64,000 nucleotides of DNA from Desulfatitalea sp. BRH_c12 (GTDB taxonomy: Bacteria > Desulfobacterota > Desulfobacteria > Desulfobacterales > Desulfosarcinaceae): NCBI GenBank assembly GCA_000961655.1, contig LADR01000042.1, positions 1 to 64,000 of the forward strand. The letters run 5' to 3'. A program made the translations under genes and the position numbers. Shown piece after piece: positions 49,043-57,963 of the stretch (positions are counted from its first letter, which is position 1; every line of letters begins with the position of its first letter). The notes beneath the pieces are model-generated. The model saw nothing but the letters and a program-made list of their open reading frames with translations, searched no databases and was not told the origin of the DNA.

Positions 49043-49711
49043 ATGATAATTGCTGATCGAAAGCCCCTGCAGGAGATCCAGGAGATGATCAAGCCTTACG
49101 ACAAGGTGATGCTGGTCGGCTGCAAGGGGTGTGTCACCGTCTGCAACGCAGGCGGATTGAAAGAGGTCCAGATTCTGGCCTCCACGCTGCGGATCGCCCG
49201 CAAGAAGGAAGGGCGGCCCCTGGTGGTCGAAGAACGGATGCTGGAGCGGCAGTGCGACCCGGAGTATATCGAGCAGCTGCGCGACAGCTACGATCAGTAC
49301 GATGCCGTGCTCTCGATGGCGTGCGGGGTCGGACCGCAATTTTTGTCCGAAGCCTATCCCAGCCAGCGTTTTTTCCCGACCGTGAACACCAAGTTCATGG
49401 GAGGTGCCGTTCAGCACGGCATCTGGGAAGAACGCTGCGCCGGATGTGGCACCTGCATCATTCATCATTTTGACGGCATGTGCCCGATTGCGCGCTGTTC
49501 GAAAAGCCTGCAGCATGGCCCGTGCGGCGGCAGTGCCGGCGGCCTGTGCGAAGTGTCCAAAGAGATTGTCTGCATCTGGGATTTGATCGTGCGCAAGAAG
49601 ATCGAACAAGGACGTTTGGACGACTTGCGAAAATACTGGGCTGCCAAGGATTGGCGCACAGCCCGTGATGGTGGACCGCGCAAGAGCATAAGGGAGGAGT
49701 TGGTAAAATGA
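49043..49711 (+). CDS. metV: MetV-like methylenetetrahydrofolate reductase C-terminal-domain protein
   Basis: A 222-residue iron-sulfur protein. GCKGCVTVCNAGG (about residues 27-39), a central ACGVGPQ segment, and a C-terminal cysteine block CAGCGTCIIHHFDGMCPIARC (starting about 133) with GPCGG match MetV, the zinc/Fe-S partner of MetF in acetogens. It links MetF to an electron carrier such as HdrA/MvhD. An upstream 116-base gap follows mvhD (48927-49042) with short GGGCCAACG repeats. The stop overlaps the metF start by four bases. Confidence 0.9.
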   Translation: MIIADRKPLQEIQEMIKPYDKVMLVGCKGCVTVCNAGGLKEVQILASTLRIARKKEGRPLVVEERMLERQCDPEYIEQLRDSYDQYDAVLSMACGVGPQFLSEAYPSQRFFPTVNTKFMGGAVQHGIWEERCAGCGTCIIHHFDGMCPIARCSKSLQHGPCGGSAGGLCEVSKEIVCIWDLIVRKKIEQGRLDDLRKYWAAKDWRTARDGGPRKSIREELVK

Positions 49712-50649
49712 GTGAAAACGGCTACAAATCGGGCAGCAACTTGGAAAAGGTGCTCAAAGCCGGTCATTTTGCCTTTACCGGCGAGTGTGGGCCCCCCAAG
49801 GGCGCCAACGTTGCGCACCTGAAGGAGAAGATGGAACCTTTGCGGGGCATGGTGGACGCCATCAATGTCACCGACAACCAGACCGCTGTCGTGCGCATGT
49901 CCAGCAAGGCGGCCAGCTGCCTGATGGTGCAGGCAGGCCTGGAACCCAATTTTCAGATGGTTTGCCGCGACCGCAACCGCATTGCGATGCAAAGCGATAT
50001 TCTGGGGGCCTCCGCCTTGGGAATCCGCAACATGCTATGCCTGTCGGGCGACCATCAATCGTTTGGAAACCATCCCGAATCCAAAAATGTATTTGACATC
50101 GACAGCATGCAGCTCATCGCCTTGGTCAAGAAAATGCGCGATGAGGGCCGGTTTCTCAACGATGAGGAGATCGACGAGCCGCCCAAGCTGTTTATCGGGG
50201 CAGCCAGCAATCCCTTCGGTGATCCGGTGGATTTCCGTGTGTACCGGCTGGCCAACAAAATAGATGCCGGCGCGGATTTCATCCAGACCCAGTGCATTTA
50301 CAACATGCCGCGTTTCCGCGAATTCATCAAACGCGCTGTCGATATGGGATTGACTGAGAAAACCTATATTCTGGCCGGCGTAACGCCCATGAAGAGCGCC
50401 GGTATGGCCAAGTACATGGCCCGCTCGGTACCCGGCATGGATGTGCCGGCCGACCTGATCAAGCGCATCGAAGGCGCCGGCAAAGGCAAGATGGCCGAGG
50501 AGGGCATCAAATTCGCCATCGAGCAGATCCAGGAGTTCAAGGAAATGAAGGGCGTCGCCGGCGTGCATCTGATGGCGATCGAATGGGAGCACAAAGTGCC
50601 CGAGATCGCAGAGAGGGCCGGCATGTTGCCGCGGCCCAAAGTCGATTAG
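49708..50649 (+). CDS. metF: 5,10-methylenetetrahydrofolate reductase
   Basis: A 313-residue MetF TIM-barrel flavoprotein that interconverts methylene- and methyl-tetrahydrofolate in the methyl branch of the Wood-Ljungdahl pathway. FTGECGPPKGANV (about residues 22-34) carries the catalytic Glu, followed by VTDNQ, LCLSGDHQ (about 111-118) and a C-terminal GVHLMAIEWEHKVPEI. ATGA overlap with metV shows coupling. Together with HdrA and MvhD this matches the HdrABC-MvhD-MetVF-type complexes of acetogens, but here HdrB and HdrC genes are missing. Confidence 0.95.
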   Translation: MSENGYKSGSNLEKVLKAGHFAFTGECGPPKGANVAHLKEKMEPLRGMVDAINVTDNQTAVVRMSSKAASCLMVQAGLEPNFQMVCRDRNRIAMQSDILGASALGIRNMLCLSGDHQSFGNHPESKNVFDIDSMQLIALVKKMRDEGRFLNDEEIDEPPKLFIGAASNPFGDPVDFRVYRLANKIDAGADFIQTQCIYNMPRFREFIKRAVDMGLTEKTYILAGVTPMKSAGMAKYMARSVPGMDVPADLIKRIEGAGKGKMAEEGIKFAIEQIQEFKEMKGVAGVHLMAIEWEHKVPEIAERAGMLPRPKVD

Positions 50650-50676
50650 CCGGCAGGGTTGCCCTTAACCGATGAT

Positions 50677-50709
50677 CGCGTTCCGGCCGATGAATATGGC
50701 CGGAACGCG
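50677..50709 (+). terminator. Strong stem-loop at the end of the metF operon
   Basis: A perfect 12-base stem (CGCGTTCCGGCC with GGCCGGAACGCG) encloses a 9-base loop, 27 bases after the metF stop. There is no T-tract, so it may protect the 3' end or work with Rho. Confidence 0.5.
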
Positions 50710-50741
50710 GGTTCCCACCCCAGCATGGACGAGTGTTTCCC

Positions 50742-51131
50742 ATGAGTATAAAAAAAAGAATTCTGGTGGTGGATGACGAACCCGATCAGTGTGCCCTTGT
50801 GCAGCGAATACTGGAAAAAGCCGGATATGTCGTCGATGTGGCCTATGACGGTTGCGAGTGTTTGCAAAAAGTCCGCGCGCATCCGCCGGATGCGATTGTG
50901 TTAGATGTGGTCATGCCGGAAACCGATGGCTACACGGTGTGCCGGACGCTCAAAACCAATCGAAAATACTGTCACATTCCCATCATGATTCTAACGGCGG
51001 AAGTTTCCCCCCTGACCGCGACCCGCTTTTCGCGCGACCCCGATCTTTACGCGGATGCCGATGACTACCTGCCCAAACCGGCCTCGGCCGAAGAGATTAC
51101 GCGCAGCCTGGATCACCTGCTGAATCGCTGA
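50742..51131 (+). CDS. Stand-alone response regulator receiver
   Basis: A 129-residue single CheY-like domain with no output domain. VVDDEPDQ (about residues 9-16) gives the acidic pocket, VLDVVMPETDG (about 52-62) the phospho-acceptor Asp, ILTAEV the conserved Thr and PKPAS the Lys. ATG 50742 is chosen; an in-frame GTG is at 50733 and the ribosome binding site is weak. It lies upstream of the hybrid histidine kinase and could exchange phosphate with it. Confidence 0.9.
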   Translation: MSIKKRILVVDDEPDQCALVQRILEKAGYVVDVAYDGCECLQKVRAHPPDAIVLDVVMPETDGYTVCRTLKTNRKYCHIPIMILTAEVSPLTATRFSRDPDLYADADDYLPKPASAEEITRSLDHLLNR

Positions 51132-51215
51132 TCGCTAAAATTTGTTATCCTGACCGCCGCGGCCGACGTGCGCCCCGCAGGTTCACGCTATTTGCCGGAC
51201 TGAATTGCCGCCTCC

Positions 51216-51237
51216 GCGCAAAGCCTTATCTTTGCGC
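51216..51237 (+). other. Stem-loop between response regulator and hybrid kinase
   Basis: GCGCAAAG (51216-51223) pairs with CTTTGCGC (51230-51237) around CCTTAT. It lies 66 bases before the kinase start and may be an attenuating or terminating structure; there is no clear U-tract. Confidence 0.35.
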
Positions 51238-51302
51238 AAAGGTCTTTGTTACCCAAAAATGAAAACCGCAATCCACCATACCCGGGCGAAAGGGCGGCTG
51301 TC

Positions 51303-54011
51303 ATGTCGGATTCCGTGAACAAACCGGTTGGCCAAACCGCGTATCCCCTCATCCATGTGGTGCGGTTTATCCTCACTGTCTCTTTTCTGCGCAACATGTT
51401 GCTGATCAACTTTGGATTGGCGGCATTGATTCCGCTTTATCTTTGGCTCAATCCACCGAGTGTGCTTGCGGTATGCCTGATCCCGGTCAGCATGATGGCA
51501 ATCGCGATGCTCATCGTGTTCAAGGCCGCGCAAGCGATGCTTGCCCATAATATCACCTATGAAGCCTTGCTGGATGCCCGCAAGCAACTGGAGAAGCGCG
51601 TCGCGGAACGCACGGCCGACCTGATCTGTTCCAATGCAGAGCTGCAACAGGAGATCGGGGAACGCCGTCAGGCCGAGGCGGCCTTGCGCGCCAGCGAAGC
51701 CCGGTTACGGATGGTGATCGAGACAATTCCTTACGGAATTCGTGAAATCGATCGACAGGGCATCATCACCTTCGTCAACTTGGCGCATGTGAAGATGTAT
51801 GGGTACAACGCGTCGGAAATCATAGGGAAATCGATGTTCGATCTGTGCGCCGACGTTAAGGAACGCAACGCGTCGCAGGCTTTTCTGGATTACATTATGG
51901 AGCAGATGCCGCAGGCCAACCCCTGGTTCGGCAAGGAGCGCACCAAGGATGGCCACATCATCGAGACCCAGGTGGATTGGAATTACAAGCGTGATGCCCG
52001 CGGGCAGGTGGTGGGATTGATAACCATCGTTTCGGATGTCTCCCACCGCAAGCAGGCCGAAAAAGCGCTGCTGGACAATATAAAATTCATGAACACCTTG
52101 ATCGACACCATTCCCAACCCGGTTTTCTTCAAGGACCAGGCCGGCTTTTATCTTGGATGCAATACAGCCTATGCCGAAACGATCGGCCTTGCGAAAGAGG
52201 ACATTCTGGGGCGCCGGGTCATCGATCTGACCGGCATCACGTTCCAGGATATGGCCGACCATTATCACCGCCAGGATATGAACATGATCCAATCACCCGG
52301 AATCCGGATCCATGAAGATCAGCAGATCTCGGCTGACGGCGAGCCGCGCGATTATATCCTGTTCAAAGCCACTTTTCGGGATGCCGAAGGCAAGGTGGCC
52401 GGACTGGTGGGCATTATGCTCGACATCACGGCCCGTAAAAAGGTGGAAAAGGAGCTCAAGGAGAGTAAAATCCTTTTTGAGGCGTTCATGCACCATCTGC
52501 CCGGCTTGGCGTTCATGAAAAACAGCCAGGGACAGTATATTTACGTCAACCGGGCCTTTTTGAATTTTACGGGCATGCTGGATACGCCCCTGGTAGGCCT
52601 GGGCGACGACCAGGTATGGGATGCGCCCACCGCGCAGCAGCTCCAGACCAATGATCAAACGGTGCTCCTGACACGCGCCGCTGCCAGTCTGATTGAAACG
52701 GTGCGCCTGCCCAATCGGCAGGAACGCCAGTTGCTCACGACGCGCTTTCCGGTATTCAAAGACGGTGAGCTGACAGGCCTGGGGGGCGTGGCCATCGACA
52801 TCACCGAGCGCAGCGAAGCCGACCACCGGCAGCAACAGCTGGAGCGCCAACTGCAGCAAGCCCAGAAAATGGAAGCCCTGGGCACATTGGCCGGTGGTAT
52901 CGCTCACGACTTCAATAACATACTGGCTGCCATTATCGGCTATACCCAAATCGCCTTGTCGGAAGTTCAAAAGGGATCCACGCTCCACGACTACTTGAAA
53001 CGCGTGCTATCGGCTGGCGAGCGTGCCGGCGATCTGGTCCGACAGATCCTGACTTTCAGCCGCAAAAGCGAAATCGAGCCCATCCCCCTGCAAACCAAAC
53101 CTATTATCAAAGAGGTGCTCAAACTGGTGCGGGCCACATTGCAGGTCACTATCGAAATGGTGCAGGAGATCGAAAGCGACGCCGTGATCATGGCCGATCC
53201 TGTCCAGATCCATCAGGTCATGATGAACTTGTGCGCCAATGCCGGTTATGCCATGCGCACCAAAGGCGGCCGGCTGACCATTCGCGTGAAGGACAAGCCG
53301 CTCGACGAATCCTTTACCTGCCACTACGTGGGCGCCAAACCCGGCGATTACCTGCAAATATCCGTGGCCGATACGGGGCAGGGGATAGCACCCGAGCATA
53401 TCGAACGCATTTTCGATCCATTTTTCACCACCAAGCCCAAAGGTGAAGGCACCGGGATGGGCCTGGCGGTGGTGCATGGCATCGTCACCAGTCTGGGAGG
53501 ATGGGTGACCGCGGAAAGTTTGCCCGGTCAAGGTGCGCGTTTCGACGTCTACTTGCCGGTAGTCAAAGGTCAAACCGCTCACATGAAAATGCGTTCGGTG
53601 GCCTTGCCCGAAGGCACGGAACAGCTTCTGCTGGTGGACGATGAAGTCTTTCAGACAGACATGCTCAAGCATATGCTGGGTCTGTTGGGCTATAAAGTTC
53701 AAACCTGCAACAGCGGCAGCGAGGCCCTGGATCTTTTTGCCAAAGACCCCTATGCCTTCGATATGGTGATCACCGACATGGCGATGCCTGGAATGACCGG
53801 CGATGATCTTTCCGAACACATGCTTCAGCTTCGTCCGGACTTGCCCATCATCTTATGCACCGGTTACAGCGAAAACATCACCGAAGAACGGGCACGGGCC
53901 ATGGGCATTCGCGCATTTGCCCTCAAGCCGTTGACCATGGAGGATTTGTCCCGATTGATCCGGCAGGTGTTGGAGGAGGTGGAAAGTGGCAAGCGCAAAG
54001 TGGAAGGTTAA
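51303..54011 (+). CDS. Membrane hybrid histidine kinase with PAS domains and receiver
   Basis: A 902-residue sensor. Two membrane segments lie near residues 23-75, then a short coiled coil with KRVAERTADL. Three PAS domains follow (about 120-260, 262-385, 393-515). The dimerisation/phospho-acceptor H-box is GGIAHDFNN (His about 532), followed by an ATPase domain with N box (NLCANAGYAM) and GTGMGLAVVHGI, then a C-terminal receiver with Asp in VITDMAMPGMTG (about 825). The periplasmic part is very small, so the signal is probably sensed by the cytoplasmic PAS domains. ATG 51303 has AAAGGG upstream; an in-frame TTG at 51246 is less likely. Confidence 0.93.
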   Translation: MSDSVNKPVGQTAYPLIHVVRFILTVSFLRNMLLINFGLAALIPLYLWLNPPSVLAVCLIPVSMMAIAMLIVFKAAQAMLAHNITYEALLDARKQLEKRVAERTADLICSNAELQQEIGERRQAEAALRASEARLRMVIETIPYGIREIDRQGIITFVNLAHVKMYGYNASEIIGKSMFDLCADVKERNASQAFLDYIMEQMPQANPWFGKERTKDGHIIETQVDWNYKRDARGQVVGLITIVSDVSHRKQAEKALLDNIKFMNTLIDTIPNPVFFKDQAGFYLGCNTAYAETIGLAKEDILGRRVIDLTGITFQDMADHYHRQDMNMIQSPGIRIHEDQQISADGEPRDYILFKATFRDAEGKVAGLVGIMLDITARKKVEKELKESKILFEAFMHHLPGLAFMKNSQGQYIYVNRAFLNFTGMLDTPLVGLGDDQVWDAPTAQQLQTNDQTVLLTRAAASLIETVRLPNRQERQLLTTRFPVFKDGELTGLGGVAIDITERSEADHRQQQLERQLQQAQKMEALGTLAGGIAHDFNNILAAIIGYTQIALSEVQKGSTLHDYLKRVLSAGERAGDLVRQILTFSRKSEIEPIPLQTKPIIKEVLKLVRATLQVTIEMVQEIESDAVIMADPVQIHQVMMNLCANAGYAMRTKGGRLTIRVKDKPLDESFTCHYVGAKPGDYLQISVADTGQGIAPEHIERIFDPFFTTKPKGEGTGMGLAVVHGIVTSLGGWVTAESLPGQGARFDVYLPVVKGQTAHMKMRSVALPEGTEQLLLVDDEVFQTDMLKHMLGLLGYKVQTCNSGSEALDLFAKDPYAFDMVITDMAMPGMTGDDLSEHMLQLRPDLPIILCTGYSENITEERARAMGIRAFALKPLTMEDLSRLIRQVLEEVESGKRKVEG

Positions 54012-54056
54012 CGTGCGCCGGCGTGTTGACCTCTTACAAAAAGGAGAAACGAATCT

Positions 54057-55523
54057 ATGATGACGCCTGAACACTATGAGCAGAGTATGCAGGATCTGAA
54101 CCTGGCCGTTTACATGTTCGGCAAACGCGTGAGCGATCTGGGGTCCGAGCCTCTCTTGCGGCCCTCCCGTAACGCCGTGGCCAAAACCTATGAAATGGCC
54201 CATCGCCCAGAGCATCAGGCCGTCATGACAGCCACGTCGCATTTGTCCGGCAAGCAGATCAACCGCTTTACCCATATCTTCCAGAATACACAGGATCTGG
54301 TTTTAAAAACCCGCATGGGGCGCCTGCTCGGAGCGCATACGGGGTGTTGCTTTCAGCGTTGCGTGGGCATGGATGCCCTGAATGTGCTTTCGATTATCAC
54401 CCACGCCATCGACCAGGCCAAAGGAACCTCTTACACCGAGCGCTTTAACCGGTTTCTGGCCCATGTACAGGAAAACGACCTGGTGTGCGACGGCGCCATG
54501 ACCGATCCCAAAGGCGACCGGTCGCTGGCGCCGCATGAGCAGGCCGATCCGGATTTGTACCTGCGCGTGGTCGAAGAACGCCGGAACGGCATCGTCGTGC
54601 GGGGCGCCAAGGCGCATCAGACCGGTGCGCTCAACTCGCACGAGGTGATCGTCATGCCCACAGCTACGCTGCGCGAAGCCGATCGGGAATATGCCGTTTC
54701 ATTCGCCGTGCCGGCGAACACCAGCGGAATCACCTATATTCTCGGCCGGCAATCCTGTGATACCCGCAGGAGTGAAAACAGCCCCATGGATATGGGCAAC
54801 CTCTATTTTGGCGGACATGAGGTCCTGATGGTCTTCGATGATGTCTTTGTGCCCTGGGAGCGCGTCTTCATGTACAAAGAATTCGAGTATACGGGCCCGC
54901 TGGTCGAAAAATTCACCGCCTACCATCGTCAGAGCTACGCCTGCAAAGTCGGTGTGGGCGATGTGCTGATCGGGGCCACGCAGACCGTTGCCGAATACAA
55001 CGGGGTGGCCAAAGCCTCGCATGTCCGGGACAAGATCGTCGAAATGAATCATCTGAACGAGTCCCTTTTTTGCGCCACACTGGCCTGTGCCTATGAAGGT
55101 CATGCGGAACCCGGCGGCACGTACATTGTCGATTCCCTGCTGGCGAATGTGTTCAAACACAACATCGCACAATTTCCCTATGTGCTGGCCCGGATCGCCC
55201 AGGATATCGCCGGCGGACTGGTGGTGACATTGCCGTCGGAAGCCGACTTCAGAGCACCGGTGACCGGACCGTTGATGCAAAAATATTATCGAGGCGCCGC
55301 AAGCGCCTCGACTGAAAACCGCATGCGGATTTTGCGATTGATCGAGGCGATGACCATGGGCTCGCTGGCCGTGGGTTATCTGACCGAATCCCTGCATGGC
55401 GCCGGCTCTCCGCAAGCGCAACGCATTATGATCGCACGATTGGTAAATATGAAAGAAAAACAATCCTTTGCCAAGAAGCTCTGCGGCATTCAAGAGGACC
55501 TGCCCGCCGATTATCAGCCGTGA
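54057..55523 (+). CDS. abfD: 4-hydroxybutyryl-CoA dehydratase family enzyme
   Basis: A 488-residue FAD and [4Fe-4S] enzyme of the 4-hydroxyphenylacetate 3-hydroxylase/4-hydroxybutyryl-CoA dehydratase superfamily. HTGCCFQRC (Cys97, Cys98, Cys102) and HRQSYACKVG (His290, Cys296) correspond to the cluster ligands known in AbfD (C99, C103, H292, C299), which oxygen-dependent hydroxylases lack. The AbfD reaction converts 4-hydroxybutyryl-CoA to crotonyl-CoA. AAGGAGA precedes the ATG. The His-to-Cys distance is one residue shorter than in the numbering of the characterised enzyme, so a related acyl-CoA substrate is possible. Confidence 0.82.
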   Translation: MMTPEHYEQSMQDLNLAVYMFGKRVSDLGSEPLLRPSRNAVAKTYEMAHRPEHQAVMTATSHLSGKQINRFTHIFQNTQDLVLKTRMGRLLGAHTGCCFQRCVGMDALNVLSIITHAIDQAKGTSYTERFNRFLAHVQENDLVCDGAMTDPKGDRSLAPHEQADPDLYLRVVEERRNGIVVRGAKAHQTGALNSHEVIVMPTATLREADREYAVSFAVPANTSGITYILGRQSCDTRRSENSPMDMGNLYFGGHEVLMVFDDVFVPWERVFMYKEFEYTGPLVEKFTAYHRQSYACKVGVGDVLIGATQTVAEYNGVAKASHVRDKIVEMNHLNESLFCATLACAYEGHAEPGGTYIVDSLLANVFKHNIAQFPYVLARIAQDIAGGLVVTLPSEADFRAPVTGPLMQKYYRGAASASTENRMRILRLIEAMTMGSLAVGYLTESLHGAGSPQAQRIMIARLVNMKEKQSFAKKLCGIQEDLPADYQP

Positions 55524-55600
55524 CGCCATAAAAAAGCAGTTGCCCCCAAGCGCCCACTTGAATAATAGTTCCCAACCATACTCGAATGAAGAGGAACGCT

Positions 55601-57319
55601 ATGAATTTGCCTCACCCATTATCGCTTGCGGACGAGCGCCCCCTGGTCGATTTGCTGGTGGACGCGGATCGGGCGGCCATATTGAAGGATCTTGCCACCC
55701 ACCTGAGTAGCATCACATTGAACGATCATCAGCTTTGCGATATCGAATTGCTCGCCACCGGCGCTTTCTCACCTCTGAAAGGTTTCATGAACCGCCCCGA
55801 TTATGAAAGTGTGCTGGACCGTATGCAGCTTCAGGATGGCACGCTCTGGCCACTGCCGATTTGCCTGGGCGTTTCCGAAAAGCAAGGTCGCCTGATTGAA
55901 AGTGGGCAATCGGTCGCCATACGGGATCCCGAAGGGTATCTGCTGGCGATTTTGCATGTCGAGGATGTCTGGCCGGTCGACAGAACCAAGGAAGCCCTTG
56001 CCGTATTAGGAACGGCGGACATGCAGCATCCTAGGGTGCGTTATCTCCACGAAAGAGAAGGCGCGTATTACGTGGGCGGCCCATTGGAGGTCGTGAGCCT
56101 GCCCCTGCACTACGATTTCAAGCAGTTGCGCCTTTCACCCAGCGAAGTTCGTGCTTTATACCGTAAATTCGGATGGAAACGGGTGGTCGGTCTGCAGACA
56201 CGCCATCCCATTCACCGTCCGCAGTTCGAAATGACCCTCAAGGCCATGCAGGCGTCCAAAGCCAATCTTCTTATTCTGCCGATCGTCGGACTGACCATGC
56301 CCGATGATTTTGATTATTATACCCGCGTGCGCTGCTACCAGGAGGTTATTCGCCACTATCCTCCGAATTCGACATTGCTGAATCTGCTGCCCCTGTCGGC
56401 CCGCATGGCCGGACCCAAAGAAGGCTTGATGCACGCCATCATCGCCAAAAATTATGGCTGCTCACACTTTATCATCGGTCACAATCACGCCAATCCCGGC
56501 ATCGACAGTTCCGGTCAACCCTATTATGAGAGCTGCGAAACCCGCCGTTTGGTGACCGAGTGGTCCGGGGCAATTGGCATTGACATTCTGCCGTTCGATG
56601 AATTGGTTTACCTGCCATTTGAAGATGAGTACCGAACACGCGATGATGTCGCGGAGGGTGTACAAACCATTTCGATGTCGGGAGACGATATTCGGCGTCG
56701 CATCCGATCAGGCCGGAGCATTCCCGAATGGGCTTCATTCCCCGAGGTGGTCACTCAGATCCGCAAAGCTTACCCAAGTCCCCGGCAGCAAGGGTTCACT
56801 GTCTTTCTGACCGGCTTGTCCGGGGCCGGCAAATCCACGATCGCCAAAGTGCTTTACGCGCAGATGCTGGAAATTGGGGAAAGGCCGGTGACGCTGCTTG
56901 ATGGTGACATCGTGCGGACCAATTTATCGAGTGAACTGAGTTTTTCCAAGGAACACCGCGACATCAATGTGCGCCGGATCGGGTTTGTCGCCAGCGAAAT
57001 CACCAAGAACCGTGGCATCGCTATCTGTGCCCCGATTGCCCCGTACGACAATACCCGCAAGGAGATCCGCAACGCCATCGAAGCCCACGGCGGATTTGTC
57101 GAGGTGCATGTCGCGACACCCCTGCAAGAATGCGAAAAACGCGATCGAAAGGGGATGTATGCCAAAGCCAAGGCCGGCTTGATCAAAGGTTTTACGGGGG
57201 TGGACGACCCCTATGAAATACCGCATGACGCTGAGTTGCGGATAGACACCAGTGGCATTTCGCCCGATGAAGCGGCCCAGGAAATCCTTTTGTTCTTGGG
57301 GCGGCGCGGCTACATTTGA
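55601..57319 (+). CDS. sat/cysC: Bifunctional sulfate adenylyltransferase/adenylylsulfate kinase
   Basis: A 572-residue fusion. The N-terminal ATP sulfurylase (about residues 1-390) shows QTRHPIHRPQFEMT (the QxRNPxHxxH-like active site) and GHNHANPG. The C-terminal APS kinase (about 395-572) has Walker A GLSGAGKST (about 405), DGDIVRTNLS and a lid with DRKGMYAKAKAG. It turns sulfate into PAPS. Dissimilatory Sat enzymes are normally single-domain, so this copy more likely serves assimilation or sulfation of polymers. ATG 55601 follows GAGGAA; ATG 55586 is an in-frame alternative. An exopolysaccharide locus starts 0.6 kb downstream. Confidence 0.92.
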   Translation: MNLPHPLSLADERPLVDLLVDADRAAILKDLATHLSSITLNDHQLCDIELLATGAFSPLKGFMNRPDYESVLDRMQLQDGTLWPLPICLGVSEKQGRLIESGQSVAIRDPEGYLLAILHVEDVWPVDRTKEALAVLGTADMQHPRVRYLHEREGAYYVGGPLEVVSLPLHYDFKQLRLSPSEVRALYRKFGWKRVVGLQTRHPIHRPQFEMTLKAMQASKANLLILPIVGLTMPDDFDYYTRVRCYQEVIRHYPPNSTLLNLLPLSARMAGPKEGLMHAIIAKNYGCSHFIIGHNHANPGIDSSGQPYYESCETRRLVTEWSGAIGIDILPFDELVYLPFEDEYRTRDDVAEGVQTISMSGDDIRRRIRSGRSIPEWASFPEVVTQIRKAYPSPRQQGFTVFLTGLSGAGKSTIAKVLYAQMLEIGERPVTLLDGDIVRTNLSSELSFSKEHRDINVRRIGFVASEITKNRGIAICAPIAPYDNTRKEIRNAIEAHGGFVEVHVATPLQECEKRDRKGMYAKAKAGLIKGFTGVDDPYEIPHDAELRIDTSGISPDEAAQEILLFLGRRGYI

Positions 57320-57963
57320 TGCTGGTCAAAGGATTCGCTGTCGGGTGGATTAAATGGGGGCTACTCTTGACAGGTACTTCGACATCCATATCTTTTTATA
57401 ACTCGCGCCGGTCGGTTCCACTCAATAAAGGCCTCGCATTGCGAGACTGAATATGCACTGCATTAACGTAAATGAAATATTAAAAATGTGATGGCTCTCG
57501 CGGGTAGATTTACATGTGCGGACGTGCCGCCGTTTATAATGCCAGATAACAAGATAACAGGAGACGACGGTCGGCCATGCTCTTTTATGCACCGGGTCAC
57601 TAACAAGGAAAAAGGAGCTCAATGATGACGGCAAATAGCGCATAACCATTAACCACTATATGATTCAAATGATTCAATGATTGTTTTTCTGCATTGCAAT
57701 CTGAAACCCATCGTCCCATTTCGTTCATCTCGCTCTGCCCTTCCAATCTTCATAAGCCAAACGGCTTGATCTCCATCATGTGCACGTTCTTGCAGCAGGC
57801 GCCGGCTTTTCGCTTCCCAATGACGGCCGTAACCTTACCGGCCTATTTGGCGTTCTCCCTGAAGATCAGGGGAACTTGGTGGTTACCTGTCTATGTGTAT
57901 TTGTTGACAGACGCGTAACCTATTGTTTTTGCGCTTACTTATTCAAAGGAGAGGTAAGTGACC
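57320..57963. other. Long gene-free leader before the exopolysaccharide locus
   Basis: About 640 bases without a supported gene. A small stem CTCGC/GCGAG lies near 57435-57450. An AAAGGAG at 57611-57617 precedes a seven-codon frame (57622-57645, MMTANSA), a possible leader peptide. No convincing promoter pair was found. AAGGAGAGG at 57946-57954 serves the next gene. Confidence 0.55.

Noticed and set aside
57367-57402. TTGACA...TATAAC as a promoter before the polysaccharide locus
   Set aside because: The spacing is 24 bases, too long for a sigma-70 promoter.
57778-57796. Sigma-54-like site GTGCACGTTCTTGCA
   Set aside because: The GG and GC elements do not fall at the required spacing and the GG dinucleotide is missing.
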